9,876 bases of DNA from Xanthobacteraceae bacterium. Its GTDB lineage: Bacteria; Pseudomonadota; Alphaproteobacteria; Rhizobiales; Xanthobacteraceae. The notes beneath the pieces were generated by a model. It ran no database searches and was not told the origin of the DNA. It worked only from the letters and a program-made list of their open reading frames with translations. Where the stretch lies: contig JASHYD010000153.1 in NCBI GenBank assembly GCA_030043175.1, positions 1-9,876 on the forward strand, in the 5' to 3' direction. Positions 6,865 through 9,876 of the stretch are shown here, piece after piece. Within the stretch, counting starts at the first letter, position 1, and each line of letters opens with the position of its first letter. The position numbers and the translations under genes are program-made.

Positions 6865-7959
6865 ATGACGGGCCTCGATGCCGAGCTTGCGGGCCGCAAC
6901 AAGACAATGGTCAGCGATACATATCTGCGAAATGCGTGGTACGTCGCGGCATGGTCGGATGACCTCGCAGATGGTCAATTGTTCGGCAGCATCATCTTAA
7001 AGCAGCCGATCGTTTTTTACCGGCAATCCAACGGTAAGGTCGCGGCGCTTGCAGATCGCTGCCCGCACCGGTTCGCGCCCTTGCATATGGGGAAAGTCAT
7101 CCATAGCGATCGCGTCCAGTGTCCGTATCACGGGCTGGAGTTTGATTCGTCGGGCGCCTGCGTGCACAATCCGCATGGCAGCAAGAACATCCCGTCGCGC
7201 GCGCGTGTGCGCAGCTATCCGGTGATCGAGAAGCACAAGGCGATCTGGGTCTGGATGGGGGAACGTCCGGCGGACGCTTCGAAGGTGCCTGACTTCAGCA
7301 TGCTCGACAACGCAGCGCCGCTGCATTCTACAAAACGAGATCGCATTACCATTCGTGCAAATTACGAGCTTGTCATCGACAATTTGCTCGACCTGAGCCA
7401 CACGTCCTATCTCCACGATGGCATTCTCGGCAACCAGGAAACCGTTGAATCCGAGATCGCCGTCGAACAGGAGGGCGACGACGTCATCGTCAGCCGTCAT
7501 GCCCATGACGCGACCGCGCCGGGGCTCTTTGGCATTCTGATGCCCTCACGCCCCGGACGGGTCGACAAGTTCACCCGCATGCGCTGGATGCCGCCGAGCA
7601 ATTTGCGTCTGATTACGGGAATTTGCCCACCCAACGCGGCGCCCGAGAGCGGCACCGGTTATCACGCGATCCATATGCTCACCCCCGAAACCGACCGCAC
7701 GACCCATTATTTCTTTACAGCAGTGCGCTTCAATGTGTTGACGACCGATGATGCCTTGAACGAGCAGATACAAGACAAGATATCGACGACTCGCCGGTTC
7801 GCCTTCGAACAGCAGGATGCGCCGATTATCGAAGCACAGCAGGAGATCATCGACGCTGCGGAGGCCTCGGTGGACCCGGTGATTCTGGCGATCGATGTGG
7901 GGCCGGTTCGTTACAAGAAAGTCCTGCAGAGGCTGATCCGCGAGGAGCAATCGCAATAA
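6865..7959 (+). CDS. Rieske non-heme iron oxygenase, vanillate O-demethylase-like (VanA family)
   Basis: Terminal oxygenase component of a two-part mono/dioxygenase that takes electrons from a separate reductase and oxidises an aromatic ring or removes an O-methyl group; cytoplasmic. With the start at 6865 it has 364 residues, close to the usual length of about 350. The start of homology LRNAWYVAAWSDDL (21-34) is typical of the VanA branch. The Rieske [2Fe-2S] site is complete: CPHR (Cys66, His68) and CPYHG (Cys86, His89). The mononuclear iron site follows in DNLLDLSHTSYLH, with His179 and His184 as ligands and Asp172/Asp176 as candidates for the bridging acid. The third ligand is probably Asp318 in FEQQDAPIIEAQQ, a motif also seen in VanA-like proteins. 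All metal ligands are present, so the enzyme should be active. The substrate could be vanillate, another methoxy-aromatic acid, or something else in this broad family. No reductase (VanB) gene is in the window. The Bug gene follows after 65 bases and is probably co-transcribed. Confidence 0.93.
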   Translation: MTGLDAELAGRNKTMVSDTYLRNAWYVAAWSDDLADGQLFGSIILKQPIVFYRQSNGKVAALADRCPHRFAPLHMGKVIHSDRVQCPYHGLEFDSSGACVHNPHGSKNIPSRARVRSYPVIEKHKAIWVWMGERPADASKVPDFSMLDNAAPLHSTKRDRITIRANYELVIDNLLDLSHTSYLHDGILGNQETVESEIAVEQEGDDVIVSRHAHDATAPGLFGILMPSRPGRVDKFTRMRWMPPSNLRLITGICPPNAAPESGTGYHAIHMLTPETDRTTHYFFTAVRFNVLTTDDALNEQIQDKISTTRRFAFEQQDAPIIEAQQEIIDAAEASVDPVILAIDVGPVRYKKVLQRLIREEQSQ

Positions 7960-7964
7960 GGCGA

Positions 7965-7995
7965 CGGTCTCCCGCACGCGTCAGACGGGATACCG
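7965..7995 (+). other. Intercistronic stem-loop between oxygenase and Bug genes
   Basis: CGGTCTCCCG (7965-7974) and CGGGATACCG (7986-7995) pair at 9 of 10 positions around an 11-base loop. There is no T-run, so it is unlikely to be an intrinsic terminator. It could protect the 3' end of the oxygenase message or lower expression of the next gene. Confidence 0.45.
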
Positions 7996-8024
7996 GCGTT
8001 AAATCAACGGGACAACGCGCCAGC

Positions 8025-9020
8025 GTGAGCAATTTTGTGGAGCAATGCACGAAGCTTCCACGTCGCAAAGTGCTTTGCCTTGCGGCGTCTGCGTTTCAGG
8101 GTGCATTACCGATTGCGTGGGCGCAGGACTATCCGGCGCGGCCGGTGCGCGTTATGGTCGGCTTTGCTCCCGGCGGCTCGGCCGATATCCTCGCACGCCT
8201 GATGGCGCAATGGTTATCGGAGCGCCTCGGCCAGCCATTCATCATCGAGAACCGCGCCGGCGCCGGCACCAACATCGCGACCGAGGCCGTGGTGCGTGCG
8301 GCAGCGGACGGCTACACGCTTCTGCTGGTCACGGCATCCAACTTCATCAACGCGACGCTCTACGAGAAGCTGAGTTTCAACTTTATACGCGACATCGCGC
8401 CGGTCGTGCTGCTTGCCCGCGAACCCAACGTCATGCTGGTCCATCCTTCGGTGCCGGCCAAGACGGTTGCGGAGTTTGTCGCCGTTGCGCGGGCCAATCC
8501 GGGCAAGATCACGATGGCCTCAGGCGGCAATGGCGCCCCGTCCCATGTGACCGGCGAGTTATTCGAGATGCAGGCTGGTGTCAATCTCGTTCATGTCCCA
8601 TATCGCGGCGCGGGCCCCGCCCTGACGGACCTGCTGGGGGGCCAAGTCCAGCTCTATTTTGCTCCGATGTCAGCAACGGTCGAATACATCAGGGCCGGCC
8701 GGCTGCGAGCGCTCGCGGTCACCGCGGCAACGCGCTCCGAGGCGCTGGCAAACGTTCCGACGGTCAGCGAATTCGTGCCCGGCTTTGAGGCGAGCCAGTG
8801 GTATGGCATCGGCGCGCCGCGGAATTCGCCAGAAGAGATCGTCGCGCAGCTCAATGGCGAACTGAATGCTGTCCTCTCCAATCCGATGGTGAAGAGGCGG
8901 CTTGCCGATTTGGGCGAAACTGCGCTCGGAGGATCGCCTGCTGACTTCGGAAGGCTGATTGCCGAGGAAACCGTAAAGTGGGGCCACGTCGTGCGGTTCT
9001 CCGGCGCAAAAGCCGACTGA
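8025..9020 (+). CDS. Bug-family (TctC-type) periplasmic substrate-binding protein
   Basis: Extracytoplasmic solute receptor of the Bug/TctC family, which binds carboxylates and many aromatic or organic acids for tripartite tricarboxylate transporters or for sensing. The 331 residues (usual length about 320-330) begin with a signal peptide: LPRRK, then a hydrophobic stretch and AWAQ with likely cleavage near residue 33. Mature-end landmarks are YPARPVRVMVGFAPGGSAD (36-54), the conserved entry of the ligand pocket, ENRAGAGTN (75-83), ADGYTLL (94-100) and VPYRGAGPALTDLLGGQVQ later on. The start is GTG at 8025 with only a weak ribosome site, and another GTG at 8037 is possible; signal peptide fit does not decide. 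TctA/TctB membrane genes are not adjacent, as is common for the many orphan Bug proteins in proteobacteria. Its place behind an aromatic-ring oxygenase suggests that it captures the substrate or a precursor; that is inference. Confidence 0.93.
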   Translation: MSNFVEQCTKLPRRKVLCLAASAFQGALPIAWAQDYPARPVRVMVGFAPGGSADILARLMAQWLSERLGQPFIIENRAGAGTNIATEAVVRAAADGYTLLLVTASNFINATLYEKLSFNFIRDIAPVVLLAREPNVMLVHPSVPAKTVAEFVAVARANPGKITMASGGNGAPSHVTGELFEMQAGVNLVHVPYRGAGPALTDLLGGQVQLYFAPMSATVEYIRAGRLRALAVTAATRSEALANVPTVSEFVPGFEASQWYGIGAPRNSPEEIVAQLNGELNAVLSNPMVKRRLADLGETALGGSPADFGRLIAEETVKWGHVVRFSGAKAD

Positions 9021-9110
9021 GCTCGTGTAGAACGCTCATAGAGCTCCAAACAATGCGCGGACCAAGCCGTGTTCTCGGACAAATGAAGACTCGTGGTGAG
9101 GGCCGCCTCG

Positions 9111-9131
9111 GACAACTTCGACAGAGTTGTC
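9111..9131. repeat. Perfect 7-base inverted repeat
   Basis: GACAACT and AGTTGTC are perfect complements around a 7-base centre. There is no T-run, so it is an operator-like dyad or a small hairpin in RNA read through from the Bug gene. Confidence 0.4.
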
Positions 9132-9170
9132 GCCCGCGTAACCCGCGCCCCAAGCCGTCTTCGGGTTTAG

Positions 9171-9190
9171 CGCAAATGACCCCGTTTGCG
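9171..9190. repeat. Perfect 6-base inverted repeat
   Basis: CGCAAA and TTTGCG flank an 8-base centre. It lies about 150 bases after the Bug stop; no T-run follows. Confidence 0.35.
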
Positions 9191-9435
9191 AGGCAGAAGT
9201 CTCGGATAGCGGTTGCGTTGCGGGGCACCTGCTAGCGCCAAAGCCTTCGACTTTAGTCAGGGGATACGTGCTCTGGAGGACCGGGAGCAAGGCAGCGAGA
9301 AACACGGGGACGGCCGCGAGGCCTGCCCATGGCGCCGGCAACTGCTTCGATATGCTGCGCGTTGCCAGAAATCGTCCCCTAGAATTTGTCGAAGGTCATT
9401 ACCGGAACTCGAGGATCGATCCGCGTTGAAGACGA

Positions 9436-9451
9436 TTGACCCTCGGGTCAA
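9436..9451. promoter_or_regulatory. Operator-like palindrome upstream of the peptidase gene
   Basis: TTGACCCTCGGGTCAA has perfect 7-base arms with a 2-base centre. Its left arm starts with TTGACC, which resembles a sigma-70 -35 box, so a bound protein could block or alter a promoter here, as MerR- or TetR-type regulators do. No clear -10 box stands at 17-19 bases. It sits 110 bases before the peptidase start. Confidence 0.35.
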
Positions 9452-9560
9452 GTTTAATCGAGACACGCTCGCGGCCTCGTTGGACGTCTCACTTGGCATA
9501 GGCTAAACTGGCATGCGATCGCAGCTGGAGACGTTGCCGATCGCAAGTCCGGAGGGTGTC

Positions 9561-9876
9561 ATGCGCCATGCGATTACGGGTTCCGTCATGCTCGCCGCCG
9601 CCTTCGGCACAGGACCTGTTCACGCACAGACCGCGCCGCCGACGTCGCCGGCGGAGGCGGCGCGGCAATTTGATGCCTCGTTGAATGCCGCCGAAATGGG
9701 CGGCTGGATGAAAATCATGGCGGCTGAGCCCAACCATGTCGGCTCGCCGCACGACAAGGCGAATGCCGAAATGGTACTCGCCCAATTCCGGGAGTGGGGG
9801 TGGGATGCCCACATCGAAACCTTCGAGGTGCTTTATCCGACGCCGACCAGCGAGACGCTTGAGCTTCTCGGCTCCG
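9561..9876 (+). CDS. Exported M28-family peptidase, glutamate carboxypeptidase II-like (N-terminal part)
   Basis: The gene runs off the right edge after 105 complete codons. The ATG follows a GGAGGG ribosome site at 9551-9556. A short signal peptide (hydrophobic SVMLAAAFGTGPVHAQ, cleavage near residue 22) points to export to the periplasm. The next part, NAAEMGGWMKIMAAEPNHVG and then SPHDKANAEMVLAQFREWGW, followed by ETFEVLYPTP, matches the start of glutamate carboxypeptidase II/PSMA-like proteins, whose N-terminal segment has the pattern x-P-H-x-x-G-(S/T) before a protease-associated domain. The zinc-binding peptidase domain would lie outside the window, so activity cannot be judged. These enzymes remove C-terminal residues, often Glu or Asp, from peptides. 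Its relation to the oxygenase module is unknown; the 540-base spacer suggests a separate transcript. Confidence 0.85.
   Translation, partial: MRHAITGSVMLAAAFGTGPVHAQTAPPTSPAEAARQFDASLNAAEMGGWMKIMAAEPNHVGSPHDKANAEMVLAQFREWGWDAHIETFEVLYPTPTSETLELLGS

Larger units (their letters stand above)
9021..9560. other. Long non-coding spacer with several inverted repeats
   Basis: No supportable gene lies in these 540 bases. The minus frame at 9036-9341 begins with a hydrophobic stretch but uses a TTG start, has no ribosome site and resembles nothing known. The plus frame 9213-9506 is likewise unconvincing. Dyads at 9111-9131 and 9171-9190 and an operator-like palindrome at 9436-9451 are described separately. 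A weak promoter for the peptidase gene may be TTGGAC (9480-9485) with TAAACT (9504-9509). CGATCGCA occurs twice (9516-9523, 9538-9545), the first inside the palindrome TGCGATCGCA. Confidence 0.5.

Noticed and set aside
9019..9046. Two GAGCTC copies around the Bug stop codon as a terminator hairpin
   Set aside because: Six-base arms with a 16-base loop and no T-run; GAGCTC is its own complement and likely coincidental.
9036..9341. Minus-strand frame with a hydrophobic N-terminus
   Set aside because: TTG start, no ribosome site, unknown product and no family features; probably chance.
9213..9506. Plus-strand 97-codon frame upstream of the peptidase
   Set aside because: No ribosome site, atypical composition and no recognisable motif.

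Overview
The window looks like a chromosomal accessory stretch of a GC-rich alphaproteobacterium. A Rhizobiales/Bradyrhizobium-type genome is my guess, from codon use, a Bug-family binding protein, a VanA-like Rieske oxygenase and decayed IS630-type DNA. That assignment is inference; no taxonomic marker is present.

Left part (1-3984): about 470 bases with no convincing gene lead to a short ORF (479-859). The C-terminal half of its product resembles the membrane-proximal end of an RND periplasmic adaptor (MdtA/HlyD type). It overlaps by ATGA an intact 1042-residue MdtC-like RND inner-membrane pump (856-3984). The adaptor has lost its lipoyl/hairpin region, so the operon is probably damaged on its 5' side.

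Middle (3985-4700): a short graveyard of mobile DNA. It holds the C-terminal part of an IS630-family transposase, broken by frameshifts and an internal deletion, then a possible scrap of a tyrosine recombinase, then unassigned sequence. It ends in a probable terminator for the esterase gene on the opposite strand.

Right part (4701-9876): an exported type-B carboxylesterase on the minus strand is divergent from a plus-strand pair, a VanA-like Rieske non-heme iron oxygenase and a Bug/TctC-type periplasmic binding protein. The 365-base divergent spacer carries an AT-rich tandem decamer, the best candidate for shared control. A reasonable inference is a small catabolic module: ester cleavage outside the cytoplasm, solute capture by the Bug protein, and O-demethylation or hydroxylation of an aromatic substrate by the oxygenase. 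The oxygenase's reductase and the TctA/TctB membrane proteins are not in the window. After 540 bases of non-coding sequence with several inverted repeats, the window ends inside an exported M28-family (glutamate carboxypeptidase II-like) peptidase.

I see no CRISPR array, tRNA, rRNA or obviously new defence system. The second-look items are the adaptor truncation next to an intact pump, the mobile-element remnants, and several operator-like or hairpin sequences around the catabolic genes.
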